Assembly: GCA_905236935.1 (NCBI GenBank)
Contig: CAJOQL010000103.1
Location: 1 to 16,006 of the forward strand
Direction: 5' to 3'
Length of the DNA: 16,006 nt
Source: an uncultured Bacilli bacterium
GTDB taxonomy: Bacteria > Bacillota_I > Bacilli_A > RF39 > UBA660
The notes beneath the pieces were generated by a model. It worked only from the letters and a program-made list of their open reading frames with translations, was not told where the DNA came from and made no database searches. The position numbers were made by a program, and so were the translations under genes. Below are positions 5,994 to 14,319 of this stretch, piece after piece; position 1 is the stretch's first letter, and each line of letters begins with the position of its first letter.

Positions 5994-7897
5994 GCATTAA
6001 TTTTAAAATCATCTTCTAAAGTAAATTCAACGTTTTCATTTATCCATTCTTTACGAGGTTCTACTACATCTCCCATTAAAACATTTACTCTTTTACTAGC
6101 TAAAACAGAGTCTTCAATTGTAACTTTTATAAGATTTCTTCTTTCAGGGTCCATAGTAGTTTCCCAAAGAGGTCCAGGGTTCATTTCACCTAAACCTTTA
6201 TATCTTTGAAGTTTATAATTAGATTTTTTATCAGTTATTTCTTTTAATTCTTCATTAGTCCAACAATACTCGTGTGTTTTACCATAATCTATTTTATATA
6301 ATGGTGGCATTGCAATATATAAGTGTCCTTCTTCAATTAGTTCTCTCATATATTTATAGAAAAAAGTTAAGAGTAAACACTGAATATGAGCTCCATCATC
6401 ATCAGCATCAGTCATAATTATTACTTTATCATAATTAATATCCTTAATATCAAAATTATCTCCATAACCTGCACCAATACAATTAATCATAGTATTTATT
6501 TCTTCATTTTTAAATATATCTGCATCAGTTGCTTTTAAAGTATTAATAATTTTACCTCTAAGTGGTAAGATTGCTTGAAATTTACGATCTCTTGCATTTT
6601 TAGCAGTTCCACCGGCTGAATTTCCTTCTACAATAAATAATTCATTTATTTTAGGATTTCTTCCTTGTGGTGGGGTTAATTTACCAATAATATTACGTGC
6701 TTCATTTTTCTTACTTTTGCCATTTCTAGCTTCTTCTCTTGCCTTACGAGCTGCTTCTCTAGCTGTTTTGCTTTTAACCATTTTTTCTAAAATATTTTTA
6801 GATACTTCCCTATTTTCTTCTAAATAATATTTTAATGCTTCATATACAACTCCTTCAACAGCAGGCTTTGCTTCAGGAGTTCCAAGTTTACCTTTAGTTT
6901 GACCTTCGAATTGTAATAAACTTTCAGGTATACGTAGATTAATTACAGCTGTTAAACCTTCTCTTGCATCAGAACCTTCAAAATTAGTATCTTTATTCTT
7001 AAGTAAATTATTATTTCTAGCATATTCATTAAATGCCTTAGTTATAGCAGTTTTAAAACCAACCTCATGTGAACCACCATCTGATGTTTTTACATTATTT
7101 ACAAAAGAGATAATATTTTCATTATATGAATCTGTATATTGCATTGCAACATCTACTTCAATATTATTCTTACAACCAGTTATAGAAATCACTTTATGAA
7201 GTGGTGTTTTATCCTCGTTTATATATTCTACAAAAGAGATTAGCCCATTATCGTAATGATAAACAAACTTCTTTTCATCAGCAACATCTTCAATTTCACA
7301 AGTAAGTTCTTTAAGAAGAAAGGCACTTTCTTGCATTCTCTCACATATAGTAGTATAACTAAAATTTAGGTTTTTAAAAATTTCTTTATTTGGCATAAAT
7401 GTTACGATTGTTCCAGTTTTATTAGTGGTACCTATTTCTTTTAAAGGTGAATCAACCCTTCCGCCATCCTTAAATTTTATTTGATGAATTTTACCATCTC
7501 TTAAAATAGTAACTTCCATCCAATCACTTAATGCATTAACTACAGATGCACCTACTCCGTGAAGTCCACCAGATACTTTATAACCGGCAGTTTCAAATTT
7601 ACCACCAGCATGTAAAATAGTATATATAACCTCTGGCGTACTCTTCCCACTTTTATGCATTCCAGTTGGAACTCCACGACCATTATCGGCAACTGTTATA
7701 CTACCATCTTTATTAATACGAACTTGGATTTTATTACCATAACCATTTATTATTTCATCAACTGAATTATCAATAATTTCCCATACTAAATGATGTAAGC
7801 CTCTTTTATCAGTACTACCAATATACATTCCTGGTCTTTTTCTTACAGCTTCTAATCCCTCTAAGATAGTGATTGAGTTTTCATCATATTTTACCAT
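5987..7897 (-). CDS. parE: DNA topoisomerase IV subunit B (ParE)
   Basis: ParE is the ATPase/TOPRIM subunit of topoisomerase IV, which with ParC decatenates daughter chromosomes. In order: GHKL ATPase motifs EIIDNSVDE (40-48), DNGRGVPTG (71-79) and GGLHGVGASVVNALS (110-124); QTKGKLGT (333-340); TOPRIM EGNSAGG (424-430) with DADDDGAHI (497-505); PLYK and YKGLGEMN (566-573). The ending LMGDVVEPRKEWINENVEF matches ParE rather than GyrB, and 636 residues fits Gram-positive ParE. The TOPRIM motif has Asn426 where nearly all relatives have Asp. The ATG follows AAGGTGAT. No parC is downstream; the next gene is convergent def, so parC must lie elsewhere. GyrB is the alternative, judged less likely. 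Confidence 0.92.
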   Translation of the reverse strand: MVKYDENSITILEGLEAVRKRPGMYIGSTDKRGLHHLVWEIIDNSVDEIINGYGNKIQVRINKDGSITVADNGRGVPTGMHKSGKSTPEVIYTILHAGGKFETAGYKVSGGLHGVGASVVNALSDWMEVTILRDGKIHQIKFKDGGRVDSPLKEIGTTNKTGTIVTFMPNKEIFKNLNFSYTTICERMQESAFLLKELTCEIEDVADEKKFVYHYDNGLISFVEYINEDKTPLHKVISITGCKNNIEVDVAMQYTDSYNENIISFVNNVKTSDGGSHEVGFKTAITKAFNEYARNNNLLKNKDTNFEGSDAREGLTAVINLRIPESLLQFEGQTKGKLGTPEAKPAVEGVVYEALKYYLEENREVSKNILEKMVKSKTAREAARKAREEARNGKSKKNEARNIIGKLTPPQGRNPKINELFIVEGNSAGGTAKNARDRKFQAILPLRGKIINTLKATDADIFKNEEINTMINCIGAGYGDNFDIKDINYDKVIIMTDADDDGAHIQCLLLTFFYKYMRELIEEGHLYIAMPPLYKIDYGKTHEYCWTNEELKEITDKKSNYKLQRYKGLGEMNPGPLWETTMDPERRNLIKVTIEDSVLASKRVNVLMGDVVEPRKEWINENVEFTLEDDFKINAK

Positions 7898-7915
7898 ATC
7901 GTATCACCTTGTTTA

Positions 7916-7944
7916 AGTATAACAAATGGCAAAAAAAAAGACAA
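7916..7944 (-). promoter_or_regulatory. promoter of parE, overlapping a terminator
   Basis: On the minus strand TTGTCT (7944-7939) and TATACT (7921-7916) are 17 bases apart. The -35 box lies in the 3' arm of the upstream gene's terminator stem and the spacer contains its T-run. Confidence 0.65.
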
Positions 7945-7957
7945 ATTTAATTGTCTT
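7931..7957 (-). terminator. intrinsic terminator of the acidic membrane protein gene
   Basis: On the minus strand AAGACAA (7957-7951) pairs with TTGTCTT (7944-7938) around a 6-base loop, followed by seven T (7937-7931). It lies about 27 bases past the TAA stop at 7984. Confidence 0.9.
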
Positions 7958-7983
7958 ATCAATGTAAAGTTCTTATTAAAAAG

Positions 7984-8784
7984 TTAATTTTCACTTTCTT
8001 CTAAGCCTACAGCTTTCATTAAATCTGTTAAATCATCATCTGGTATTTCTTCTTTTTTAACTTCTTTTTTTGCTTTTAATCTTGCTAATCGATTCTTTAG
8101 TTCATCATTTGATAATAGGGTTTCTTTTACTTCTTCTACTTTAATATCTTCTTTTTTAGTTATATTTCTAACTTCTTCAACTTCATTTTCTTGAGATATG
8201 TCACTTTTTATTTCATTTTCTTTAGTATTTTGGGCAAATATTTTATCTCTATTAAATAAATAGTCATCAATATCCATATGTTTTACTTTTGGCATTTCTG
8301 CGTCTTCTAAAGAATCTTGAGTATCAATATTATCATTAGCTTTTAAATCCATTGGTTCTTCTAAATAAAAATCATCATCTTTAATTGTAGTTTCAATGTT
8401 TTCAGTTATTTTTTCTTCAATAACTCTTTCTGTTTCATCCTTAATTGGCTCAGGAACTACTTCTGTTAAAGCTGGTTGTTCTTCTTTTAAAGATACTGCT
8501 TCTTCCTCTTTGCTATATTCATCTACTTTGGAATTACTATCACTATTATTTTTTAATATATTAGTAAAAACTTGAGTTTCACTTAAAGATTTATCAATAA
8601 CTTTTTTAGTTTCTAATTGTTTTTTCTTATATGCTTTTGCATTTGCTCGATGTTCAGCACTAAATAATATAATTAAAATAAGTATTATGAAAAATAATGC
8701 TATTGCTCCTAGTGAAAAATAAAAATATAAAAGAGATTGCGAACTTCCATAAACATGACTTAGAAAATTATTTATCTTATCCAC
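7984..8784 (-). CDS. acidic single-pass membrane protein, 266 aa
   Basis: I do not recognise the family. One N-terminal membrane helix (about 18-41, LLYFYFSLGAIALFFIILIL) is followed by a basic stretch (about 44-61) and then a long, low-complexity, Glu/Asp/Lys-rich region that is probably disordered and, by the positive-inside rule, cytosolic. Two islands may be functional: KHMDIDDYLFNRDKIF (168-183) and the C-terminal helix NDELKNRLARLKAKK...DDDLTDLMKAVGLEESEN (about 226-266). The layout resembles membrane-tethered linker proteins such as ZipA only in topology. Start is GTG at 8784 with AGGAG ten bases upstream. It has its own promoter and terminator, next to the surface-protein operon. Confidence 0.82.
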   Translation of the reverse strand: MDKINNFLSHVYGSSQSLLYFYFSLGAIALFFIILILIILFSAEHRANAKAYKKKQLETKKVIDKSLSETQVFTNILKNNSDSNSKVDEYSKEEEAVSLKEEQPALTEVVPEPIKDETERVIEEKITENIETTIKDDDFYLEEPMDLKANDNIDTQDSLEDAEMPKVKHMDIDDYLFNRDKIFAQNTKENEIKSDISQENEVEEVRNITKKEDIKVEEVKETLLSNDELKNRLARLKAKKEVKKEEIPDDDLTDLMKAVGLEESEN

Positions 8785-8815
8785 TTTTAATCAGCTCCTA
8801 TTTTATTCTATTAAT

Positions 8816-8844
8816 AGTTTAACAAATATAGTTTAAAAATTCAA
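8816..8844 (-). promoter_or_regulatory. promoter of the acidic membrane protein gene
   Basis: On the minus strand TTGAAT (8844-8839), a 17-base spacer and TAAACT (8821-8816) preceded by TGT (extended -10). Confidence 0.65.
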
Positions 8845-8863
8845 TATCAATAAATTAAATAAT

Positions 8864-8900
8864 ATTAAAAATGAAGACTATAATTTACTTAGCCTTCATT
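8864..8900 (-). terminator. intrinsic terminator of the surface-protein operon
   Basis: On the minus strand AATGAAGGCTA (8900-8890) pairs with TAGTCTTCATT (8880-8870), 11 bp with one G-U, around a 9-base loop, followed by a T-rich tail. The stem begins inside the last codons of the TadE-like gene. Confidence 0.85.
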
Positions 8901-9311
8901 TTTAACTTTATTTACTGTTTCAATAATTGCATCGATTTTATTTACTACATCAACTGCATCTCCATTACCTAATACACTATAAGTATCTGTTTTAGTAGTT
9001 ACTTTAACACTAACCTTAGGAGGTGCCTCATAGATATCATAAAACTTAATGTTATATGTTTTATTAATATTTACAGTTTCTGAAAATCTTCTAGTAAAAT
9101 CTTCAACAAATTTTTCTTTTACAATTCTCATTTCACCATACTTACGATAATGTGCCCAATCGATGGCATCAGTAAGCGCAGCTTCTGTAACTTCTTTAAT
9201 TAGATAATAATCTTGTTCGTTAGTAGTAGTATAGTTTTGAAGTAGCATCATTACTACTAATACACCTAATCCTAAAATTATTAACCAGTAGCCCCATAAA
9301 CTCTCTTTCAC
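8889..9311 (-). CDS. TadE-like single-pass surface protein, 140 aa
   Basis: A hydrophobic helix close to the N-terminus (about 5-25, LWGYWLIILGLGVLVVMMLL) is followed by an exported-looking domain starting with QNYTTTNEQDYYLIKEVTEAALTDAIDWA. That is the architecture of TadE/TadF minor pilin-like proteins, where a helix continues from the membrane into an alpha-beta domain. No clear class III cut site is present, so it is called TadE-like by layout only. Start is GTG at 9311 with AGAGGTG seven bases upstream. It is the last gene of the operon, 13 bases after the 1087-residue protein, which suggests joint function at the cell surface. Confidence 0.75.
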   Translation of the reverse strand: MKESLWGYWLIILGLGVLVVMMLLQNYTTTNEQDYYLIKEVTEAALTDAIDWAHYRKYGEMRIVKEKFVEDFTRRFSETVNINKTYNIKFYDIYEAPPKVSVKVTTKTDTYSVLGNGDAVDVVNKIDAIIETVNKVKNEG

Positions 9312-9324
9312 TATTCATCACCTC

Positions 9325-12300
9325 TTATGGCCAATTATAATACTTCTTTAAATAAGCATCTGGATTTAATGGATCTGGATATCTTCCATTTTCAAAGCCT
9401 TCTAAATTAGTATATTTTTGAACGATATCTTTCCATGATCCAATTTCCCAATTACCATTTATGAAATATTTCCATTTTTCTTTTCTAGTTATATCAGTTG
9501 TATCTGACTCTGCAAATGCATCAATGAATGAACTAATGCATTCTTTTCCATCTGAATTACAAATATAACAATATGTAACATCTTCATTTCTATCAGTTAT
9601 TCTATTAGCACTATTACATACTGAAATATCTCCATAATTAAAGTCAGTATTTCTTGTATTATTTCTTATTATTTGCATGTCTTTAGGTGTTAAATTAAAT
9701 TCATATTCAATATAATCTCTTGAATAATCATCATAAATATTATCATTTGCTACCATTTTTACATTAGTTTCACTTAAATCTAAATTTGCTGCAACATTAT
9801 CTCCACTTAAACTCTCAATTTTCTTTTCAGCAGATGCACCTTTTTTATCAGTCCAGTTAGTGTTTTCACGATTATTTGGATTTATATTTGATAAAGAAAC
9901 CGTACGATAAATATAACTTGCACTAAGTTCTGGAGTATCTGGATCGCATACTTCACATACTCTTTTAAATTCACCTTCTTGGTTGCAATATACACATTCA
10001 CTTGATATTTCAATTAGATTATTATCTAATTTATATTTATCTAAAGACTTTTGAATATTTGAAGTATTATTAAATCCTTGATGTCCTAAATTATCTACTG
10101 TAAATGATGTAGTATACGTTCCTTCATAAGTAGTTAATCTAACATTATATACATATCCTATTTCAACACCATTTGATAACATATTTACTGGATTAGTTTG
10201 ATATCTAGCATCACTTAAAATATATTTACCGCTTGGGATAGTTGAATATGCTACTTGATTTGGTCTATAGTATACTCTTTGATCACACTTAGCAGTATAG
10301 TTTTCAATATTTGTAAATGTTTTAGTTTCATGAACATTACCATAATTTATAGTGTATGTTACATTTTGACCTTTTGATTTATCATATGTACAATTAATAT
10401 TTGAACTTACATTTGGCCAATATCTTACACTTTCATTTGATTTTGTCATTGAAACTGTTTCTTTAATTACTTCACTATTATTTTTTCCACCATATACTTT
10501 TTGCGCATAAGTAAAGTTTAAGCTTGGATTTAAATTATAAGTCCAGTAGTTTTCTAAGTTGTTTCTTGTTTCACATTCAGTTTTATATTTTTCTAATTGT
10601 TTTCTATTAGACATTGCAATATTATAAAGCTGTTCATTAGTTATGCTTTGGTCATTTTGATATGCTCTATATGCTTCTTTTTCGGCTTCAATAGCCTTTT
10701 TATAATCATTATTCCATTTATCAAAATTAGTATGCATTACAGCCGTAATATTTCCATCAATATAAGGTTGTCTAAAACAATTAGGTCCTGGATTAATACT
10801 ATTAGTACATTCTTCTTTATTTAATTCATTAAATACAAAGAATCTACCACTAGTTGCTATTGCTGTACCAGGGAAATAAATATCATTATTTTCACTTGTT
10901 AATAGGGTACAATAATTATTACTTGCACTTATTCCATTAATACTTTGACCATTTTTGCCAATAATAGCATTACTTGTATAAGATTTATCAGTATAATTAG
11001 CTATTGCAGGAGTATTGTATATTCCCTCTATATTATTCTCTCCTGATTCTGTCTTTTTTACTCTTTCAAGGACTTTATCCATATTAAGCTGCCATACATA
11101 AGAATGACTATAATCTATATAGCTTTCATTTTCACATGTTAAAAGTTCAGTATTAACTCCATTGTTTATGACATATTCCTTTTTGCCGATTTTAGCTTTA
11201 GATCCACATTCATTTTCAATATAAACAGTATCACTTATAGCGCACATATTTTGGTATAGTTCATTGGCATCAGTAGCTTTATTTAAATCTTCAGCATTAA
11301 TATCAGCACAGCATCCTACATTAATATATTCTTTTAAACTAACTTCATTACCGTTATTATAATACTTTCTTTGATTATTAATATTTTTTACCTCACATTT
11401 TTTAATTTCTTGTTTACCACAAAATTCATTGTATATTTTTGTGCTTTCTTCATCTTTAAGAATATCTTCAATAGGTACACTATTACAGCCACATTTATCT
11501 ATAAAATCTTTTAGAGATATTTCATTATTATTATAAAGATAAATACGTTTACCATCTTTAATTGTTGTTTGACATGCTTGAACTGGTGGTGTTTGATAAT
11601 TAATATTAACTATTTGTTCTTTTTGTTCCGGACTAGAACTGTAAGGAACAATTAATTTTTGAGTATATGCTCCATCAGTATAATAAATTTTAGCGCTTGA
11701 TCCAGCAAATGGGAAATCATATATATATTTTATTTTAATAGAAAGATTTTGATTTGCTAAATCATTACCATTTATTTTAACTCTTAGTTCATTATTTAAT
11801 AGCATATCTTGACGGTTAACTGAACATGTTAAACTTGCATTATTAACTACTTCACAACCTATAACTTCTATTTTGCTTCTTCCCGCTAATGCACTAAATC
11901 TAGAGTCTGATAATACTCCTTTTACATTTTCATATTCTACCCCATCTAATTTTAAAACATACTCTCCATTTGAAGCATCTGTTTTATCTTTATCAATTAC
12001 AAATTTAGGATTAAATTCAGAAACTTTTTTCTTTAACCAATTTAATGTTTCTGTACTATACTCATTAAGTTGAACTCGGCAATCATTAAATGATAGTAAG
12101 TCATTAGCTGCACATGTTGATAAATCTAAAGCATCACATGATTTTAACATACCCTCTTTGCCTACAGCATATAATCCACCACAAGCAAGTTTAGTACTAT
12201 AAGCTGGCCATGGAAATTGTCCTATACTACCATTTACTTTAGCATATACGTAAGCTAAACTTTGAGCAAGTATAGCATCTTCACCTAAATAAGCACTATA

Positions 12301-12588
12301 ACCCATCGATATTAAAGAATTTCTCATAGTTTCAGTATGCCAATTATTAGAAGGCGTTATTAGTGCTAATCTATAAACTCCTAAATAAGCTGTATCTAAA
12401 TAACTATCTCCAAACTTTTCAACTGATGTTACAACGCTTGGTGCTTCTAAACCTGGACTAATACAATATGCATTTTCACCCTCTATACTAAAATTTGGTG
12501 CTTGACCCCCAACTTTAATTGAAGCATTTACCTTGATAGGAATAGTAATTAAAACTAATAAGATTAAATATTTTAGTTTACGCATCAT
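9325..12588 (-). CDS. large cysteine-rich secreted protein with thioester-adhesin-like N-terminus, 1087 aa
   Basis: A typical signal peptide covers about 1-22 (two Met, RKLK, hydrophobic core, cut after KVNA). Next, AYCISPG (40-46) and ILAQSLAYVY (106-115) resemble the Cys and Gln motifs of thioester-domain adhesins, which bind host surfaces through an internal Cys-Gln bond (candidates C42 and Q109). Residues 339-390 and 398-449 are a tandem duplicate of about 52 residues with spaced cysteines. A predicted coiled coil lies near 625-675, and CxxC pairs occur at 865/868, 878/881 and 1007/1010. There are 31 cysteines in all. No LPXTG motif or C-terminal membrane helix is seen, so anchoring must come from a partner, perhaps the adjacent membrane-anchored proteins. 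The start overlaps the previous stop as ATGA, implying translational coupling. Confidence 0.88.
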   Translation of the reverse strand: MMRKLKYLILLVLITIPIKVNASIKVGGQAPNFSIEGENAYCISPGLEAPSVVTSVEKFGDSYLDTAYLGVYRLALITPSNNWHTETMRNSLISMGYSAYLGEDAILAQSLAYVYAKVNGSIGQFPWPAYSTKLACGGLYAVGKEGMLKSCDALDLSTCAANDLLSFNDCRVQLNEYSTETLNWLKKKVSEFNPKFVIDKDKTDASNGEYVLKLDGVEYENVKGVLSDSRFSALAGRSKIEVIGCEVVNNASLTCSVNRQDMLLNNELRVKINGNDLANQNLSIKIKYIYDFPFAGSSAKIYYTDGAYTQKLIVPYSSSPEQKEQIVNINYQTPPVQACQTTIKDGKRIYLYNNNEISLKDFIDKCGCNSVPIEDILKDEESTKIYNEFCGKQEIKKCEVKNINNQRKYYNNGNEVSLKEYINVGCCADINAEDLNKATDANELYQNMCAISDTVYIENECGSKAKIGKKEYVINNGVNTELLTCENESYIDYSHSYVWQLNMDKVLERVKKTESGENNIEGIYNTPAIANYTDKSYTSNAIIGKNGQSINGISASNNYCTLLTSENNDIYFPGTAIATSGRFFVFNELNKEECTNSINPGPNCFRQPYIDGNITAVMHTNFDKWNNDYKKAIEAEKEAYRAYQNDQSITNEQLYNIAMSNRKQLEKYKTECETRNNLENYWTYNLNPSLNFTYAQKVYGGKNNSEVIKETVSMTKSNESVRYWPNVSSNINCTYDKSKGQNVTYTINYGNVHETKTFTNIENYTAKCDQRVYYRPNQVAYSTIPSGKYILSDARYQTNPVNMLSNGVEIGYVYNVRLTTYEGTYTTSFTVDNLGHQGFNNTSNIQKSLDKYKLDNNLIEISSECVYCNQEGEFKRVCEVCDPDTPELSASYIYRTVSLSNINPNNRENTNWTDKKGASAEKKIESLSGDNVAANLDLSETNVKMVANDNIYDDYSRDYIEYEFNLTPKDMQIIRNNTRNTDFNYGDISVCNSANRITDRNEDVTYCYICNSDGKECISSFIDAFAESDTTDITRKEKWKYFINGNWEIGSWKDIVQKYTNLEGFENGRYPDPLNPDAYLKKYYNWP

Positions 12589-13376
12589 AATCTACCTCTT
12601 CTTTTTTGTATTATACTATACCCTATTATTCCTACTATTATAACTGTTCCTGCCGCTATAATATATTTTAAATTTTTACCTATAAAGTTAACAGATTCTT
12701 CTTTTCCTTTTTCTTTTTCTTCTGGAATTGCATAGCCTTTATTTTTGGCTTCTGATTTTACTAATTCTTCTAAGCTTTTATTTCCTAAGTCTATATCTTT
12801 AGAAATAAACTCTGCACAATAAGACACATCTGGATACTCTTTACAAATACTTTCTTCAAAATATTTATTATATTTTGGTTTACGATATTCTATTGTTTTT
12901 AAAAGTGTAGCATCACAAATATCTAAATTACTATATATTTCAAATTTATAATCTATATAATGATTAATTTTATTTAAAGATATAGTGTAATTTCCATTAT
13001 TAGTATCTTTATAATTAATATTTTTTTCTTTAACAAACTCCAATTTACTTCTAGGAGAACCATATAATACTATTTCATTATCATAATTATTATAATCTTT
13101 AGTGCTTTGGACAATAAATAGATTATTAGTTAAATTATATATATTTATTCTGATACTTGTTTCAGTATGTTCTACAGTTTCTGGAAGTTCATTATCAAAA
13201 TAGTCATATAGATGAGTTTTCTTTGTTTCTTTTACTAATTCATGATTTACTTTTATATTATTAGCCTCTTTTTGCAATGCTGCTAAATCTTTTGAAGTAC
13301 ATTCTTTTGCTTCAACATTTATATTAAGTAATATAATACTTAAAATAATAATTACAAGTTCAAATACCCTTTTCAT
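12585..13376 (-). CDS. secreted protein with C-terminal membrane anchor, 263 aa
   Basis: An in-frame ATG exists at 13391, but the ATG at 13376 has GGAGAG five bases upstream, so MKRVFELVII... is the likely start. It has a signal peptide (about 1-23, ending NVEA before KEC), an extracellular domain of about 200 residues with four further cysteines that may pair, a charged linker (EEKEKGKEESV), a single membrane helix (about 238-256) and a short basic tail QKRRGRL. This is a membrane-anchored surface protein with no LPXTG. The extracellular part includes predicted beta strands (RINIYNLTNNLFIVQ). I recognise no named family. It is first in the operon and overlaps the large secreted protein gene by 4 bases. 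Confidence 0.82.
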   Translation of the reverse strand: MKRVFELVIIILSIILLNINVEAKECTSKDLAALQKEANNIKVNHELVKETKKTHLYDYFDNELPETVEHTETSIRINIYNLTNNLFIVQSTKDYNNYDNEIVLYGSPRSKLEFVKEKNINYKDTNNGNYTISLNKINHYIDYKFEIYSNLDICDATLLKTIEYRKPKYNKYFEESICKEYPDVSYCAEFISKDIDLGNKSLEELVKSEAKNKGYAIPEEKEKGKEESVNFIGKNLKYIIAAGTVIIVGIIGYSIIQKRRGRL

Positions 13377-13401
13377 TTTCTCTCCTATCATTTACATATA
13401 A

Positions 13402-13429
13402 AGTATATCATAAAAAGATATTTTTTCAA
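13402..13429 (-). promoter_or_regulatory. promoter of the three-gene surface-protein operon
   Basis: On the minus strand TTGAAA (13429-13424), a 16-base spacer and TATACT (13407-13402) preceded by TGA (extended -10). It is the only good promoter seen upstream of the three overlapping or closely spaced genes. A plus-strand extended -10 (TGATAAAAT, 13447-13455) for the divergent phosphoesterase gene lies 18 bases away. Confidence 0.7.
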
Positions 13430-13446
13430 CAAATTAAATCTAAATA

Positions 13447-13455
13447 TGATAAAAT
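13447..13455 (+). promoter_or_regulatory. extended -10 promoter of the phosphoesterase gene
   Basis: TGATAAAAT is an extended -10 element. The best -35 (TCAACA, 13426-13431, 18-base spacer) matches 4 of 6 bases and overlaps the divergent operon's -35 region. AGGTG and the ATG at 13474 follow. Confidence 0.5.
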
Positions 13456-13473
13456 TAACCTAGGTGATAATTA

Positions 13474-14319
13474 ATGAAAAGTGAAAATAAAAAACATAGT
13501 ATTTTAGCTAAAATTTTTATATATACATTTTTATTAGGTTTTATTCTTCTTCTTTATAGTCACTTTATTGGTACTAAAGGATTAATAATTCGTGAATACC
13601 CTATTATAAATAATAAAATACCAGATAATTTTAATGGTGCTAAAATAGTTCATTTTTCAGATTTGCATTATGGGACAACTATTCATAAAAAAGAAATGGA
13701 AAATATAGTAAAAAGTATTAATGAATTAAAACCAGATATTGTAGTTTTCACCGGAGATTTATTAGATGAAAATGTGTTCTTAAATGATAATCAAGTTAAT
13801 GATTTAATATCTTCTTTAAATAGCATTAATTCTACTATTAATAAATATATCATTAGTGGAAACCATGATATTAATGCAAGATACCAAGAAATATTAGGAA
13901 AAATCAATTTTAAAAATTTAGATAATTCTAATGATCTTATATATTATAAAGGTAATGAGCCTTTATTAATAGTCGGACTTGCTGATTCATTAAAGTTTAA
14001 TAGCAAGCCAGAAAAAGCTTTTTATATTCCAGAAAATGATTACTATACTATTCTTTTAACTCATGAACCAGATGATATTGATAAACTAATTGATTATAAT
14101 TTTGATTTAGTTCTAGCTGGTCATTCACATAATGGACAAGTTAGAATTCCACTTATTGGTAAAGTATATACTCCAATTGGAAGTAAAAAATATTATGATG
14201 CCAAATATGATTTAAATGATGCAGAATTATATATTTCTGGTGGTCTAGGAACTAGCATGATGCCATTTAGATTTTTAGTAAAACCATCTTTTAACTTTTA
14301 TAGATTATATAATAATTAA
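13474..14319 (+). CDS. membrane-anchored calcineurin-like metallophosphoesterase (YkuE-like)
   Basis: All dinuclear metal-site motifs of the calcineurin-like superfamily are present: SDLHYG (62-67, Asp63 and His65), GDLLDE (94-99, Asp95), GNHD (129-132), THEPD (196-200, His197) and GHSHNGQ (216-222, His217 and His219). The C-terminal ISGGLGTSMMPFRFLVKP matches the YkuE/YaeI branch. A single N-terminal helix (about 12-30) should place the catalytic domain outside the membrane, so an envelope phosphodiester substrate is plausible but unproven. AGGTG lies 8 bases before the ATG. The stop overlaps the -35 box of the next gene. It is divergent from the surface-protein operon. Confidence 0.93.
   Translation: MKSENKKHSILAKIFIYTFLLGFILLLYSHFIGTKGLIIREYPIINNKIPDNFNGAKIVHFSDLHYGTTIHKKEMENIVKSINELKPDIVVFTGDLLDENVFLNDNQVNDLISSLNSINSTINKYIISGNHDINARYQEILGKINFKNLDNSNDLIYYKGNEPLLIVGLADSLKFNSKPEKAFYIPENDYYTILLTHEPDDIDKLIDYNFDLVLAGHSHNGQVRIPLIGKVYTPIGSKKYYDAKYDLNDAELYISGGLGTSMMPFRFLVKPSFNFYRLYNN

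Noticed and set aside
5987..7897. GyrB instead of ParE
   Set aside because: The MGDVVEPRKEWINENVEF ending and overall similarity fit ParE better, although motifs are shared.
10597..10824. Plus-strand open frame of 75 codons
   Set aside because: It is wholly antisense to the large secreted protein gene, with a low-complexity Ile/Phe/Ser product.
11873..12073. Plus-strand open frame of 66 codons
   Set aside because: It is antisense to the large secreted protein gene with no start signal.
13377..13391. Upstream ATG extending the operon's first protein by five residues
   Set aside because: The five codons contain the GGAGAG site that serves the ATG at 13376, and the upstream ATG has no site of its own.
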